DNA of 64,000 nucleotides from an uncultured Lachnospiraceae bacterium (GCA_900549665.1 URPH01000004.1:48759-112758), one strand, 5' to 3'. Shown: positions 17,517 to 27,609, numbered from the stretch's first letter. Made by a program: numbers and translations. The notes: generated by a model not told the origin, from the letters alone.

Positions 17517-18446
17517 TCATCCATTAATTTCTGCAATCATATAATCCAGTATTTTCTTATCATCATGCGAAAAATCCTGTTTATCAACCATGATGACATC
17601 TTTTTCACGCCGAAACCAGGTAAGCTGTCTCTTGGCAAAATGTCTGGTATCCCGTTTGATCAGATATATGGCGCGGTCTAAATCAATCTCATCGTCAAGA
17701 TATGAAAGAATTTCCTTATACCCAAGTCCCTGCATGGATACATCCGTCTTTTTCAGCCCCATGGCCTTTAATCCTGCAACTTCATCGACCAGTCCGTTTG
17801 CAATCATTTTGTCTACGCGCAGATCAATGTTGTGATACAACACGTTTCTGTCATCGTTTAATACAAAATAGGTGAAATCATAGGGTGATGTCTTATTGCG
17901 TTCTTCTTCATTGTGGGAAGAAATCTTTTCACCTGTCTGATGGTAATATTCCAAAGCACGGATCACTCTTTTTACATTGTTGGGATGAATGGCTGTCGCC
18001 GATTCTGGATCCACTTCCTTAAGCTTTGTAAACAAAGCCTCCGGTCCGTCCTGCATGGCTATTGCTTCCAGTCCGTTACGGTATTTTTCATCCATTGTGC
18101 TTTCCGTAAAATCAATGTCATAAAGTACAGACTGGATATAAAATCCGGTTCCGCCCACCAAAATCGGTATATGCCCGTTGGCATAGATCTGTTTTATTGC
18201 CTCTTTGGCATATTTCTGGAACATAAAGACATTAAAGTCCTCATGAGGATCTAAGATATCAACCAGATAATGTCTGACCCCATCCATTTCTTCCGGTCTG
18301 ATCTTGGCAGAGCCGATGTCCATATATTTGTATACCTGCATTGAATCGGCACTGATGATTTCTCCGCCGATAGCCTTGGCTAACGCGATGGACAGTGCTG
18401 TTTTGCCGACCGCAGTCGGTCCGGTCAGGACAATTAGTTTTTTCAT
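17517..18446 (-). CDS. miaA: tRNA dimethylallyltransferase
   Basis: MiaA adds a dimethylallyl group to A37 of tRNAs reading codons that start with U. The 309-residue product begins with the P-loop GPTAVGKTALS, then ISADSMQVYKYMDIGSAK, and has the DPHEDFNVFMFQ and QGLGYKEIL motifs. MiaB, which methylthiolates the product, is encoded upstream in the same run (23199-24599), so both steps of ms2i6A synthesis are here. It follows mutL by two bases. Confidence 0.96.
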   Translation of the reverse strand: MKKLIVLTGPTAVGKTALSIALAKAIGGEIISADSMQVYKYMDIGSAKIRPEEMDGVRHYLVDILDPHEDFNVFMFQKYAKEAIKQIYANGHIPILVGGTGFYIQSVLYDIDFTESTMDEKYRNGLEAIAMQDGPEALFTKLKEVDPESATAIHPNNVKRVIRALEYYHQTGEKISSHNEEERNKTSPYDFTYFVLNDDRNVLYHNIDLRVDKMIANGLVDEVAGLKAMGLKKTDVSMQGLGYKEILSYLDDEIDLDRAIYLIKRDTRHFAKRQLTWFRREKDVIMVDKQDFSHDDKKILDYMIAEING

Positions 18447-18448
18447 GT

Positions 18449-20518
18449 CTAAACAATCCTTTTAATTTTCTTATCAATCTCCTGTTTGCTCATGGAAAAC
18501 ATCGTCGGTCTGCCGTGCGGGCAGTGATAAGGATTTTCCAGTGAAAACAGACGTTTCAAAAGAACCTTAGCCTCTTCGTAGGAGATTTTCTGGTTACCCT
18601 TTACCGCAGCCTTACAGGACATGGATGCGATCTTTAACAAGATCACATCTGGCGTGCCACGAACCGGGGATTCGGCAAGCTCATCAAGAACCGTCAGAAA
18701 AAGATCTTTGGCATCCGTGCCGTATAAATCGGTCGGAATGCCTCTTATGGACAGCTCGTCTCCGCCAAAAGGCTCAATCTCAAATCCGAGTTTTACAAAA
18801 TAATCCTGATATTTATGATAAATATCCATCTCCGGCATGCTGAGTGAAATGACCAACGGCGGCATCAGCATCTGTGTGGCATTCTGTTTTTTGTTGAGCT
18901 TATCCACAAATTCTTCATAATTGACCTTTTCATGTGCCGCATGCTGGTCAACAAAATAGATATTGTCTTCAAATTCCACAATCCAGTAGGTTTCAAATAC
19001 CTGTCCAATGATCTTTAATCCGGTAAGGGTATTATCATCTGCTTCTTCCAGTGCTCTTGAAAAAAGCTCCATCTGCTCCGCTTTTTTGATGATTGGCGTC
19101 TGCTCATGTTTGATGATATTGTCCCCGGTTTTGTAATTTCCCGCGATTATGGTCTGCCTGGGAATGGAATTGCCGATGATCTTGTTGATCTGATAATCAG
19201 TCTGTTCACGTACGATGTTCTGCATATTCTGCAGAGGCTGTATAGACTGTGCATCTTGTGCACCTTGTATATTTTGCGTATCCTGTGTATTTTGTGTACC
19301 GTGCAGTTCCTGCATGGCCTGTGTATTTGATCCGGCTTGTACACCTGGTATTCTCTGTATGTCTTGCAGATCCTGCGTATTTTTATGCAGATTCGTATTT
19401 GCGCCTGCAATGTCACAATCTGTCATTTTCAGTCTGTTTTTTTCAAACGGCTCCGGTGCATGCGAAACATGGGGTACCTTTACAGCTTCTTTTTCCGAAT
19501 CAACATCTGTATAATTGCGGATCAGAGATACTTCATTTAAAACAGAAGCTACCGTTTCTTTGACAAAAGCACAAAACGGTATGGGATTCATGATCCGGAT
19601 CTCCATCTTGGTCGGATGCACATTGACATCAATATCCTCGCCGTCAATGGTAAAATGCAGGATGGCAAAGGGATATTTATGCTGCATTAAAAAGGTCTTG
19701 TAGCCCTCCTCCACAGCAGAGGAGATCACCTTGCTTTTGACGTAACGGCCATTGACAAAGAAGGTCTCATAATTTCTGGTCGCTCTTCCAAGTACCGGTT
19801 TTCCGATAAAGCCGTGAATATGAATACCATCCCGGTCGGCATCAACAGGTAAAATCTGCTGGATGGTATCTTTTCCATATAATCTGTAAATAACATCCTT
19901 TAAATTGTTGTTGCCGGAGGTAAAAAACCGTGTCTGTCCGTTCTGGATAAACGAAATGGAAACCTCAGGGTGTGAAAGTGCGATATGCTGCATCAGCTCA
20001 TAAATATAGGAGCCTTCCGTCGTGGATGAATGTAAAAACTTTTTGCGAACCGGTGTATTGTAAAACAGATTCCGCACCAAAACGGTTGTACCGTCCGGTG
20101 CACCTATATCCTCAGGAGCCTCCAGCACACCGCCGTTGCAGCAGACTCTGGTACCGAGCATATTATTCTGCTTTTTGGTGATCATTTCCACCTGCGAAAC
20201 CGCACTGATGCTTGACAAAGCCTCACCACGGAAGCCGAGACTGGAAATGGAGTTTAAGTCCTCTGCGCTTTGAATCTTACTCGTGGCATGCCGTAAAAAA
20301 GCCGGCTCTAAATCTTCCTTTGCAATTCCGCAGCCATTGTCTGTAACACGGATAAAGGAAATGCCGCCTTCCTTGATCTCAACAGCAATCTTGTCCGCTC
20401 CGGAATCAATGGCATTTTCCACAAGCTCCTTTACAACACTGGAAGGCTTTTCCACAACCTCTCCGGCTGCAATTTTATCAATTGTTTCACTGTCTAATAC
20501 ATGAATTATCCCGGCCAT
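18449..20518 (-). CDS. mutL: DNA mismatch repair protein MutL (endonuclease type)
   Basis: MutL couples mismatch recognition by MutS to strand incision. The GHKL ATPase domain occupies about 1-330 with ENAIDSGA, DNGCGI and GFRGEALSSI. The C-terminal domain carries the metal-endonuclease motif DQHAAHEKVNYEE, plus SMSCKAAVKGN and CPHGRPT, so nicking activity is expected. The linker (about 380-440) contains a run of three-residue Gln-x-x repeats encoded by a 9-bp tandem repeat, an unusual feature described separately. At 689 residues it is slightly long for the family, which fits the expanded linker. Ten bases separate it from mutS. Confidence 0.95.
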   Translation of the reverse strand: MAGIIHVLDSETIDKIAAGEVVEKPSSVVKELVENAIDSGADKIAVEIKEGGISFIRVTDNGCGIAKEDLEPAFLRHATSKIQSAEDLNSISSLGFRGEALSSISAVSQVEMITKKQNNMLGTRVCCNGGVLEAPEDIGAPDGTTVLVRNLFYNTPVRKKFLHSSTTEGSYIYELMQHIALSHPEVSISFIQNGQTRFFTSGNNNLKDVIYRLYGKDTIQQILPVDADRDGIHIHGFIGKPVLGRATRNYETFFVNGRYVKSKVISSAVEEGYKTFLMQHKYPFAILHFTIDGEDIDVNVHPTKMEIRIMNPIPFCAFVKETVASVLNEVSLIRNYTDVDSEKEAVKVPHVSHAPEPFEKNRLKMTDCDIAGANTNLHKNTQDLQDIQRIPGVQAGSNTQAMQELHGTQNTQDTQNIQGAQDAQSIQPLQNMQNIVREQTDYQINKIIGNSIPRQTIIAGNYKTGDNIIKHEQTPIIKKAEQMELFSRALEEADDNTLTGLKIIGQVFETYWIVEFEDNIYFVDQHAAHEKVNYEEFVDKLNKKQNATQMLMPPLVISLSMPEMDIYHKYQDYFVKLGFEIEPFGGDELSIRGIPTDLYGTDAKDLFLTVLDELAESPVRGTPDVILLKIASMSCKAAVKGNQKISYEEAKVLLKRLFSLENPYHCPHGRPTMFSMSKQEIDKKIKRIV
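19214..19375 (-). repeat. 9-bp degenerate minisatellite in the mutL linker
   Basis: The core (19214-19321) is 12 consecutive 9-base units encoding QAM, QEL, HGT, QNT, QDT, QNI, QGA, QDA, QSI, QPL, QNM and QNI. Six weaker units (QDL, QDI, QRI, PGV, QAG, SNT) continue in phase up to 19375, giving about 18 units in all. Because the unit is a multiple of three, gain or loss of copies keeps the mutL frame open. Confidence 0.85.
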
Positions 20519-20527
20519 GCCGTCCTC

Positions 20528-23179
20528 CTATCCCTGCCAGCGGTTTTTGCGTAAATTCTGCAGACGATACAATGTATTGAGTGCATCTAAAGGTGTCAGG
20601 TTGGATATATCAAGCTCATCCAGCTCTTTTAGAATATCCTCATCTTTAACCGTGTCAAATAAAGAAATCTGGTCTAAATCCACCTGATCATAATGTTTAT
20701 TCTTTTTGGTCTCAGTCCTGCCATCGATCGCAATGCTCTGGACACGCTCTGTAATATCATTGTCCATTAACTGCTCTACAATGACCTTGGCACGGTCGAT
20801 GACCATATCCGGAACACCGGCAAGCCTTGCAACCTGAATACCGTAGCTTTTGTCCGCGCCACCTTTCAGGATCTTTCTTAAAAAGACAATGTCATCACCC
20901 TGTTCCTTGACCGCAATATAATAGTTGTTGACATTGTTCATCTTGCCTTCCAATTCTGTCAGCTCATGATAATGCGTTGCAAACAGTGTCTTGGCGCCCA
21001 AAAGCTTTTTATTGCTGATATGTTCGATAACCGCCCATGCGATCGCAAGCCCGTCAAAGGTTGATGTTCCTCTTCCGATCTCATCTAAGATCAGCAGACT
21101 GTTGGATGTCGCATTTCTCAAAATATTGGCAACCTCGTTCATCTCAACCATAAAGGTAGACTGACCGCTAGCCAGATCATCAGATGCACCTACACGGGTA
21201 AAGATACGGTCTACCAGTCCGATATCTGCCTGATCTGCCGGAACAAAGCATCCGATCTGTGCCATGAGGACGATCAGTGCTGTCTGTCTCATATAGGTGG
21301 ATTTACCAGCCATATTGGGACCGGTAATAATGGAAATCAGATTTTTATTGCTGTCTAAAGATGTATCATTGGCAACAAACATATCGTGGTCGATCATTTT
21401 TTCCACGACCGGATGGCGACCGTTTTTGATCTTGATGGTTCCCCTGGTATTTAATTTGGGACGCACATAGTGATTGCGCTCTGCAACATTGGCTAAGGAT
21501 GTAAACACATCCAGCGCAGCGACCGCTTTGGCAGTTTTCTGGATACGGTCCATGTTGTCAGCGATGTGTTCACGGATTTCACAGAAAATATCATATTCCA
21601 CACTGCACAGCTTGTCCTCGGCATTGAGAATGGTATCCTCAAGCTCTTTTAATTTTGGCATCATGTAGCGTTCGCCACCGGTCAGGGTCTGTTTGCGGAT
21701 CCAGTCGTCCGGCACCATTTCCTTAAAGGAATTGGTAACTTCAAAATAATAGCCAAAGACCTTGTTGTAGCCGATCTTGAGATTTTTGATTCCGGTACGT
21801 TCCTTTTGCTCAAGCTCTAACTGGGCAAGCCAGTTTTTACCGTCTGTTTTGGCATTGCGGAAATGATCCACATCTTCATTGAAACCGGTCTTTATCATAC
21901 CGCCGTCCCGGATGGAAATCGGCGGCTCCTCTTCGATTGCCTGCTCGATCAGTCCGTAGATATCCTCCAGCGGATCAATGTCATCACAAATCTGCTGTAA
22001 TAACTGACTGTCCTTGAAATCAGCTAAAACCGTGCGTATGGAGGGGAGCATTTCAAGCGATTTGGAAAAGGCGATCAAATCCCTTGGATTGGCTGTTTTG
22101 TAGCTTACCTTTCCAAGCAGACGCTCTAAGTCGTAGATCGGATTGAGGTATTCCCGAAGCTCTTCCCTGCCGATCGCGTTGGAAAACAGAGCTTCCACCG
22201 CATCCAGGCGGAGTGTGATATCCTCCTTGTCAATCAATGGCTGTTCGATATAGCTTCGCAGTGTACGGGCTCCCATGGCGGTTTTTGTCTTGTCAAGCAC
22301 CCATAAAAGGGAACCGCGCTTCTGCTTTTCACGCAGGGTCTCGCAAAGCTCCAGATTGCGTCTCGTAGAGCTGTCCAACAGCATATATTTGCTCGTTATA
22401 TACGGATTGATATGTGTTATATGTGAAAGTGAAGTTTTTTGTGTTTCGTATAAATAATTTAAAATGGCACCTGCGGCGATGGTTCCCATGGAAAATGAAT
22501 CGATGCCGAGAGCTGTCATGGTCTGAACATGAAAATGTTTTTTGATCCGGTTCTGACAGGTGTCATCATCAAAATACCAGGAATCAAGCTGGTAAACCGT
22601 GATTCCGAGGCGTGAACGCAGGTCTTCTAAATCAAAACCGCTCAGCATGAATGCATCATTGCAGATAATTTCTGCAGGAGAAAATTTGATGATCTCGTCA
22701 AAAAGATTTTTGGTATTTTCGACCTGGGTCACAAAAAAATCACCGGTCGTAACGTCTATGACGGATATACCGATCTTGTCTCCATAGGCAATACACATCA
22801 GATAGTTGTTTTTGGTCTCCTCAAGGGACTGCATATTGAGGTTGGTCCCCGGAGTAACGATCCTGACAACCTCTCTTTTTACAATGCCCTTGGCAAGCTT
22901 CGGATCTTCTACCTGTTCACAGATTGCGACCTTGTAGCCTTTACTGACTAGTTTAGTCAAGTATCCGTCAACGGCATGGTATGGAATTCCGCACATGGGT
23001 GCTCGTTCTTCCAATCCGCAGCTTTTTCCGGTCAGTGTTATTTCCAGTTCCTTGGATGCTTTTAATGCATCATCAAAAAACATTTCGTAAAAGTCACCGA
23101 GGCGATAAAACAGAATACAGTCCTGATACTGTTTTTTCGTCTCCATATATTGTTGCATCATCGGCGTAAGTTCTGCCAT
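20528..23179 (-). CDS. mutS: DNA mismatch repair protein MutS
   Basis: MutS recognises mismatches and small loops in DNA. The 883-residue product has the N-terminal mismatch-reading Phe-x-Glu in LGDFYEMFFDDA, the lever/clamp region, and the C-terminal ABC-type ATPase with GPNMAGKSTYMRQ (Walker A), LLILDEIGRGTSTFDG (Walker B and signature) and FATHYHEL. The length is standard for MutS1. It heads the mutS-mutL-miaA group directly after miaB. Confidence 0.97.
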   Translation of the reverse strand: MAELTPMMQQYMETKKQYQDCILFYRLGDFYEMFFDDALKASKELEITLTGKSCGLEERAPMCGIPYHAVDGYLTKLVSKGYKVAICEQVEDPKLAKGIVKREVVRIVTPGTNLNMQSLEETKNNYLMCIAYGDKIGISVIDVTTGDFFVTQVENTKNLFDEIIKFSPAEIICNDAFMLSGFDLEDLRSRLGITVYQLDSWYFDDDTCQNRIKKHFHVQTMTALGIDSFSMGTIAAGAILNYLYETQKTSLSHITHINPYITSKYMLLDSSTRRNLELCETLREKQKRGSLLWVLDKTKTAMGARTLRSYIEQPLIDKEDITLRLDAVEALFSNAIGREELREYLNPIYDLERLLGKVSYKTANPRDLIAFSKSLEMLPSIRTVLADFKDSQLLQQICDDIDPLEDIYGLIEQAIEEEPPISIRDGGMIKTGFNEDVDHFRNAKTDGKNWLAQLELEQKERTGIKNLKIGYNKVFGYYFEVTNSFKEMVPDDWIRKQTLTGGERYMMPKLKELEDTILNAEDKLCSVEYDIFCEIREHIADNMDRIQKTAKAVAALDVFTSLANVAERNHYVRPKLNTRGTIKIKNGRHPVVEKMIDHDMFVANDTSLDSNKNLISIITGPNMAGKSTYMRQTALIVLMAQIGCFVPADQADIGLVDRIFTRVGASDDLASGQSTFMVEMNEVANILRNATSNSLLILDEIGRGTSTFDGLAIAWAVIEHISNKKLLGAKTLFATHYHELTELEGKMNNVNNYYIAVKEQGDDIVFLRKILKGGADKSYGIQVARLAGVPDMVIDRAKVIVEQLMDNDITERVQSIAIDGRTETKKNKHYDQVDLDQISLFDTVKDEDILKELDELDISNLTPLDALNTLYRLQNLRKNRWQG

Positions 23180-23198
23180 TTTTATGTATCCTCACTTC

Positions 23199-24599
23199 TT
23201 ATGCTTGCATTTCACCCAGATAATAAAAGCCCTTGCATTCTTTTAAGTATACCGGTACGATTTTGCCGATCAGATCCCGGTATCCTTTAAAATGCACGAT
23301 CATATTGTTGGATAGACGGCCGGTAACCAGTGAAGCATCATGCTCGTTGATTTCTTCAACCAGTGCCTCCATGGTCTGTCCTTCAAAGCGCCTGGCCTGA
23401 CTGCGGGCTGTTTCCTGTACAACTGCAAGCAGCTCATCAAAATTGCGGGTAACCTCTTCCTGGGGAACCTGATTGTCCATCGCAGCCGCCGGAGTACCGG
23501 TTCTCTTGGAATACTGGAAGGTAAATGCATTGTCAAACTGTACTTTTTTTACGACATCGATCGTTTCAAGTACATCCTCATGAGTCTCGCCCGGAAAGCC
23601 CACGATCAGATCGGTTGTCATGGCAATATCCGGTATCTCTCTTTTGATCTTGAGTGCCAGATCCAGATACTGCTCTTTGGTATAACAGCGGTTCATGGCT
23701 TTTAAGATGCGGTCAGATCCCGCCTGCAGAGGCAGATGCAGATGTCTGCATATCTTTTTGGATTCCTTCATGACCTCGATCAGCTCATCGGACAGATCCT
23801 TTGGATGGGATGTCATAAAACGGATACGCTCTAAGCCCTCGATTTTTTCAACTCTTCTTAACAATTCCGCAAAGCTGATCGGTTCATCCAGCTTTTTACC
23901 ATAGGAATTGACATTTTGTCCTAATAGCATGACCTCTACCACACCGTCTGCCACCAGATTTTCAATCTCTTCGATGATTTCTTCCGGCTTGCGGCTGCGC
24001 TCACGGCCTCTGACATACGGAACAATACAATAAGAACAGAAATTATTGCAGCCAAACATGATATTGATGCCGGATTTGAAACGGAATTTGCGCTCAACCG
24101 GTAAATCTTCCACAATCTGATCGGTATCCTTCCAGATATCAATGATCATATCGTCCGATTCATACATCTGTACCAGTAACTGGGCAAATTTAAAAATATT
24201 GTGTGTGCCGAAAATCAGGTCTACAAAACGATAGCTTTTCCGGATCTTCTCAATTACGGTATTTTCCTGCATCATACATCCGCATAAGCAGATTTTCATG
24301 TAGGGATTTTTCTTTTTGTAACCGTTTAATACACCGAGGCGTCCGTAGACACGCTGGTTGGCATTGTCACGAACCGTACAGGTATTGTAAATGACGAGGT
24401 CTGCATTTTCATCCTCGGTTTCTTCAAACCCGATTGCTTTTAAGATTCCGGATAGCTTTTCCGAATCACGGGCATTCATCTGACAGCCAAAGGTATGGAC
24501 ACAACAGGTTAACTTGCTGCCTTTCTTTTCGGCTTTTTCTTCGATTATCTTTTTTGCTTTTTCAATGTATTCGTATTGAAGCTTTGCTTCATCATTCAT
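23199..24599 (-). CDS. miaB: tRNA-2-methylthio-N6-dimethylallyladenosine synthase
   Basis: MiaB is a radical-SAM methylthiotransferase that adds a methylthio group at C2 of i6A37 in tRNA. The 466-residue product has the N-terminal UPF0004 domain with CCVHTFGCQMN and further Cys residues for the auxiliary 4Fe-4S cluster, the radical-SAM motif CNNFCSYCIVPYVRGRERSR, and a C-terminal TRAM domain from about residue 400. Length is normal. It shares the pathway with miaA in the same gene run. Confidence 0.96.
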   Translation of the reverse strand: MNDEAKLQYEYIEKAKKIIEEKAEKKGSKLTCCVHTFGCQMNARDSEKLSGILKAIGFEETEDENADLVIYNTCTVRDNANQRVYGRLGVLNGYKKKNPYMKICLCGCMMQENTVIEKIRKSYRFVDLIFGTHNIFKFAQLLVQMYESDDMIIDIWKDTDQIVEDLPVERKFRFKSGINIMFGCNNFCSYCIVPYVRGRERSRKPEEIIEEIENLVADGVVEVMLLGQNVNSYGKKLDEPISFAELLRRVEKIEGLERIRFMTSHPKDLSDELIEVMKESKKICRHLHLPLQAGSDRILKAMNRCYTKEQYLDLALKIKREIPDIAMTTDLIVGFPGETHEDVLETIDVVKKVQFDNAFTFQYSKRTGTPAAAMDNQVPQEEVTRNFDELLAVVQETARSQARRFEGQTMEALVEEINEHDASLVTGRLSNNMIVHFKGYRDLIGKIVPVYLKECKGFYYLGEMQA

Positions 24600-24622
24600 G
24601 ACTGGTAGTTCCTTTCGTATTT

Positions 24623-25870
24623 TTAGGGTCTGATCTGTCCATCGCCTTCAATCTGATACTGATAAGAAGTCAGTTCATTCAGTCCCATGGGGCCGCGGGC
24701 ATGGAGCTTTTGTGTGCTGATTCCGATTTCAGCACCAAAACCAAATTCAAATCCATCTGTAAAACGTGTCGATGCATTGACATAGACGCAGGCTGCATCA
24801 ACACCGGCTTTAAATTTGTCAGCAGCTTCTTTATTTTCGGTGATAATGGCTTCCGAATGTCTGGTATTGTGGGCATTGATATGCTCGATTGCCTCTTCCA
24901 CACTCGATACCGTCTTGACCGAGATAATATAATCAAGGTACTCCGTTGAAAAATCCTCTTCTGTGGCAGGTGCATAGTCTTTGATAAACTGTCCTGCATC
25001 TTTATCGGCACGGATCTCCACCTTTTTTTCTTTTAAAGCCTTTTCCAATAACGGCAGAAAATCTTTTTCGATATCCTTGTGTACCACGAGTGATTCGCAG
25101 GCATTGCAGACACCGATACGCTGTGTCTTGGCATTGATGATGATCGGGATCGCCTTGTTGAAATCTGCATCCTTATCCACATAAATATGACAGTTGCCGC
25201 TTCCGGTTTCAATCACAGGGATCGTACTGTTTTGAACAACGGCACGGATCAGTCCGGCACTTCCGCGCGGGATCAGGACATCTACATACTGGTCAAGACG
25301 CATGAACTTCTGCGTGGTTTCACGGTTGGTATCTTCAATGAGCTGGATCGCATTGGCATCCAGGTTTTCACCTTCCAAAGCATCGCGGATCACCTTTGTG
25401 ATCGCAATATTGGAATGGATCGCATCGGAACCGCCTTTTAATATCACGGCATTTCCGGATTTGAAGCAAAGGCCGAAAGCATCGGCTGTAACATTGGGGC
25501 GTGATTCATATATAATTCCGATCACACCAAGCGGCACTCTTACTTTTTTGATCACAAGTCCGTTTGGGCGTGTCGTCGTTGATAAGACTTCGTGAATCGG
25601 ATCCGGCAGCCCGGCTACCTGCTCTAAACCCTCTGCCATAGCCCTGATCCGGTCGCCGGTTAAGCGCAGACGATCGATCATGCCCGGATGCATGCCATTT
25701 TTTTCACCTTTTTCAATATCCTTTGCATTTTCCGAAAGAATATAGGCTTCACCGGCAACCAGCGCACGTGCAATCTGTAAAAGAGCCTTGTTTTTGGTAT
25801 CTGTATCGAGTAACTGCATTTTGTACTTTGCAGCTACCGCAGCTTTTCCTAACTGTATTAAATCAGTCAT
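24623..25870 (-). CDS. proA: Gamma-glutamyl phosphate reductase
   Basis: ProA reduces glutamyl-5-phosphate to glutamate semialdehyde with NADPH, the second step of proline synthesis. The 415-residue aldehyde-dehydrogenase-fold protein has the catalytic Cys in NAKTQRIGVCNACESL, and VPLGVIGIIYESRPNVT and FGFGAEIGIST are typical. It overlaps the 5-FCL gene by the four bases ATGA. proB lies three genes upstream, so proline genes are split by 5-FCL and DUF896. Confidence 0.96.
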   Translation of the reverse strand: MTDLIQLGKAAVAAKYKMQLLDTDTKNKALLQIARALVAGEAYILSENAKDIEKGEKNGMHPGMIDRLRLTGDRIRAMAEGLEQVAGLPDPIHEVLSTTTRPNGLVIKKVRVPLGVIGIIYESRPNVTADAFGLCFKSGNAVILKGGSDAIHSNIAITKVIRDALEGENLDANAIQLIEDTNRETTQKFMRLDQYVDVLIPRGSAGLIRAVVQNSTIPVIETGSGNCHIYVDKDADFNKAIPIIINAKTQRIGVCNACESLVVHKDIEKDFLPLLEKALKEKKVEIRADKDAGQFIKDYAPATEEDFSTEYLDYIISVKTVSSVEEAIEHINAHNTRHSEAIITENKEAADKFKAGVDAACVYVNASTRFTDGFEFGFGAEIGISTQKLHARGPMGLNELTSYQYQIEGDGQIRP

Positions 25871-26532
25871 AATCTACCTCCTGATGTATTATCGATCATG
25901 ATGCATCTGTTATCCGATATAAAAATATCGATTGGAATATCATGTGGTTCATAAGGGACCTCATCGATCATCTGAAAATCATATCCTACGGCAACTTTGG
26001 TATAGTCAGTCCCAAACCGCTCAAAATAGCGGTCATAATAGCCGCCGCCATAGCCGAGCCTGTGCCCTTTTTGATCAAAGGCCAGTCCGGGCAGAACCAT
26101 AAGTGTAATATCTTTTTTTGCTAAAACTCTGTTTGTCCCATAGCTGCCAGTCTCATCTTTGCCGGACACATTATCATCAGTATCATTGTCTCCGATATCA
26201 AAAATAAGCCTCGGACAGTCCATTTTCGGCTCGGGGATCCCGTGAAAGCCTTCCTCGCAGTCTGCCATGGAATGAATTTCATAAAAATCCATATTTTTTC
26301 CTTCGACACGCGGCACAAACACGTGCTTATGATCCTCAAATGCCTGTCTTATGATATCCGCTGTCTGCAATTCGTTTCCGTAATGCATATAAACCAGTAT
26401 GTTTTGTGCCTGCTTATAGGAAGCCGTCTCAAATAAGAGTCTTGCAGCATGCCGGCTTTTTTTCAGGCACTTTGTATCCGGCATATTGTTTCGCTGTAAA
26501 AGCATCTGCTTTCTAAGATTTTTTTTGTCCAA
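25867..26532 (-). CDS. 5-formyltetrahydrofolate cyclo-ligase family protein
   Basis: This enzyme converts 5-formyl-THF to 5,10-methenyl-THF with ATP and returns stored folate to the active pool. The 221-residue product has the N-terminal KKNLRKQMLLQRNNM helix and the C-terminal GHRLGYGGGYYDRYF motif that defines the family. A hydrophilic Asp-rich insert at about 112-145 (GDNDTDDNVSGKDETG) makes it about 30 residues longer than usual. It overlaps DUF896 by 20 bases and proA by four, so all are translated from one message. Confidence 0.92.
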   Translation of the reverse strand: MDKKNLRKQMLLQRNNMPDTKCLKKSRHAARLLFETASYKQAQNILVYMHYGNELQTADIIRQAFEDHKHVFVPRVEGKNMDFYEIHSMADCEEGFHGIPEPKMDCPRLIFDIGDNDTDDNVSGKDETGSYGTNRVLAKKDITLMVLPGLAFDQKGHRLGYGGGYYDRYFERFGTDYTKVAVGYDFQMIDEVPYEPHDIPIDIFISDNRCIMIDNTSGGRL

Positions 26533-26731
26533 ATTTTTCTCCCAGGTTGGTAATACTACCGTCTGTCTCCTGTATGTTGATCTGATTTAACTGTCCTCTC
26601 AGGTTCTTTTTGACAGCATTGATATAGTTGCGTCTTAATTCTGCCTGCTCTTCTTTTTCTTCTTCTGTAAGCCCCTCTTTCTGGGATTTATGATATAATT
26701 CATTAATTCTTTCGATATGTAAATCTGCCAT
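26513..26731 (-). CDS. DUF896 (YnzC-like) small protein
   Basis: A 72-residue cytosolic protein of the DUF896 family, recognised by the helical hairpin start IERINELYHKSQKEGLTEEE, followed by RRNYINAVKKNLRGQL. Family members such as Bacillus YnzC are small helical-hairpin proteins without a firm function. A longer frame opens at 26764, but a GGACAGGA ribosome-binding site directly precedes the ATG at 26731, which matches family starts. It sits between proB and the folate enzyme. Confidence 0.88.
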   Translation of the reverse strand: MADLHIERINELYHKSQKEGLTEEEKEEQAELRRNYINAVKKNLRGQLNQINIQETDGSITNLGEKFGQKKS

Positions 26732-26760
26732 TTTCCTGTCCTCTGCTTTGTTTAAAGATA

Positions 26761-27609
26761 TCAATATTCCATATTTTCAACATAGTCCGCCAGATAAAAG
26801 TCTTCATCCTTGTGGGCTTTAAAAAAGGTGCCGTATTCCCTGCCGTCCATGATACGGTGGATGATCCGCATATCATCAGCATTGGCAATGATCATATCCG
26901 CACCTGCGACCGTTGCAATCTTGGCTGCCTGCAGCTTGGTATTCATGCCACCGGTGCCGACATTGCTTCCGGTACTTGCTTTTCCCATCTGCATCAGATC
27001 ATCTGTAAGCTCATCTACAACACTGATAAATTTTGCATCTTTATTTTGATTGGGATCATCCGTATACAATCCATCAATATCGGAAAGTAAAATCAGTAAA
27101 TCCGCATCGATCAGGGCTGCTACAATAGCGGAAAGCGTATCATTATCACCAAATTTGATCTCGTAGGTTGCTACGGTATCATTTTCATTGACGATCGGAA
27201 CGACCCCAAGCTTTAATAATTCCGAAAATGTATTGTGCGCATTGAACCGGTTTAACGGATCTACGATCGTATTTTTCGTCATCAGAATCTGAGCACATAC
27301 ATGGTTGTATTCCGAAAAAATCTTTTGGTATGTCATCATCAGTCTTGCCTGTCCGATTGCCGCACAGGCCTGCTTGACTGCGATCGGATCATCATCCTTT
27401 CCAAGATGAACGGCCCTTTTACCGACTGCAATCGCACCGGAGGATACCAGTACAACCTCTTTTCCCATATTGCGCAGATTGCAGATCTCGCGCACCAGCA
27501 CTTCCAGCTTAATATAATCCAGTCCACCGGTCTCCTTGTGTTGTAAGGAAGAGGAACCAACCTTGATTACAATTCGTTTTTTATCTTTTATACAATCTCT
27601 TAAGTTCAT
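26761..27609 (-). CDS. proB: Glutamate 5-kinase, PUA-less form
   Basis: ProB phosphorylates glutamate as the first step of proline synthesis. The 282-residue product contains the amino-acid kinase domain only: VIKVGSSSL, VLVSSGAIAVG and IVNENDTVA, then GTGGMNTKLQAA. The C-terminal PUA domain found in about 370-residue ProB proteins is absent; such short forms are known and should be active. Its ATG overlaps the stop of the upstream flavoprotein gene as ATGA. Confidence 0.95.
   Translation of the reverse strand: MNLRDCIKDKKRIVIKVGSSSLQHKETGGLDYIKLEVLVREICNLRNMGKEVVLVSSGAIAVGKRAVHLGKDDDPIAVKQACAAIGQARLMMTYQKIFSEYNHVCAQILMTKNTIVDPLNRFNAHNTFSELLKLGVVPIVNENDTVATYEIKFGDNDTLSAIVAALIDADLLILLSDIDGLYTDDPNQNKDAKFISVVDELTDDLMQMGKASTGSNVGTGGMNTKLQAAKIATVAGADMIIANADDMRIIHRIMDGREYGTFFKAHKDEDFYLADYVENMEY

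Noticed and set aside
19106..19563. Several plus-strand, Cys- and Val-rich open frames opposite mutL
   Set aside because: They are shadows of the 9-bp repeat in mutL, with skewed composition and no ribosome-binding site.
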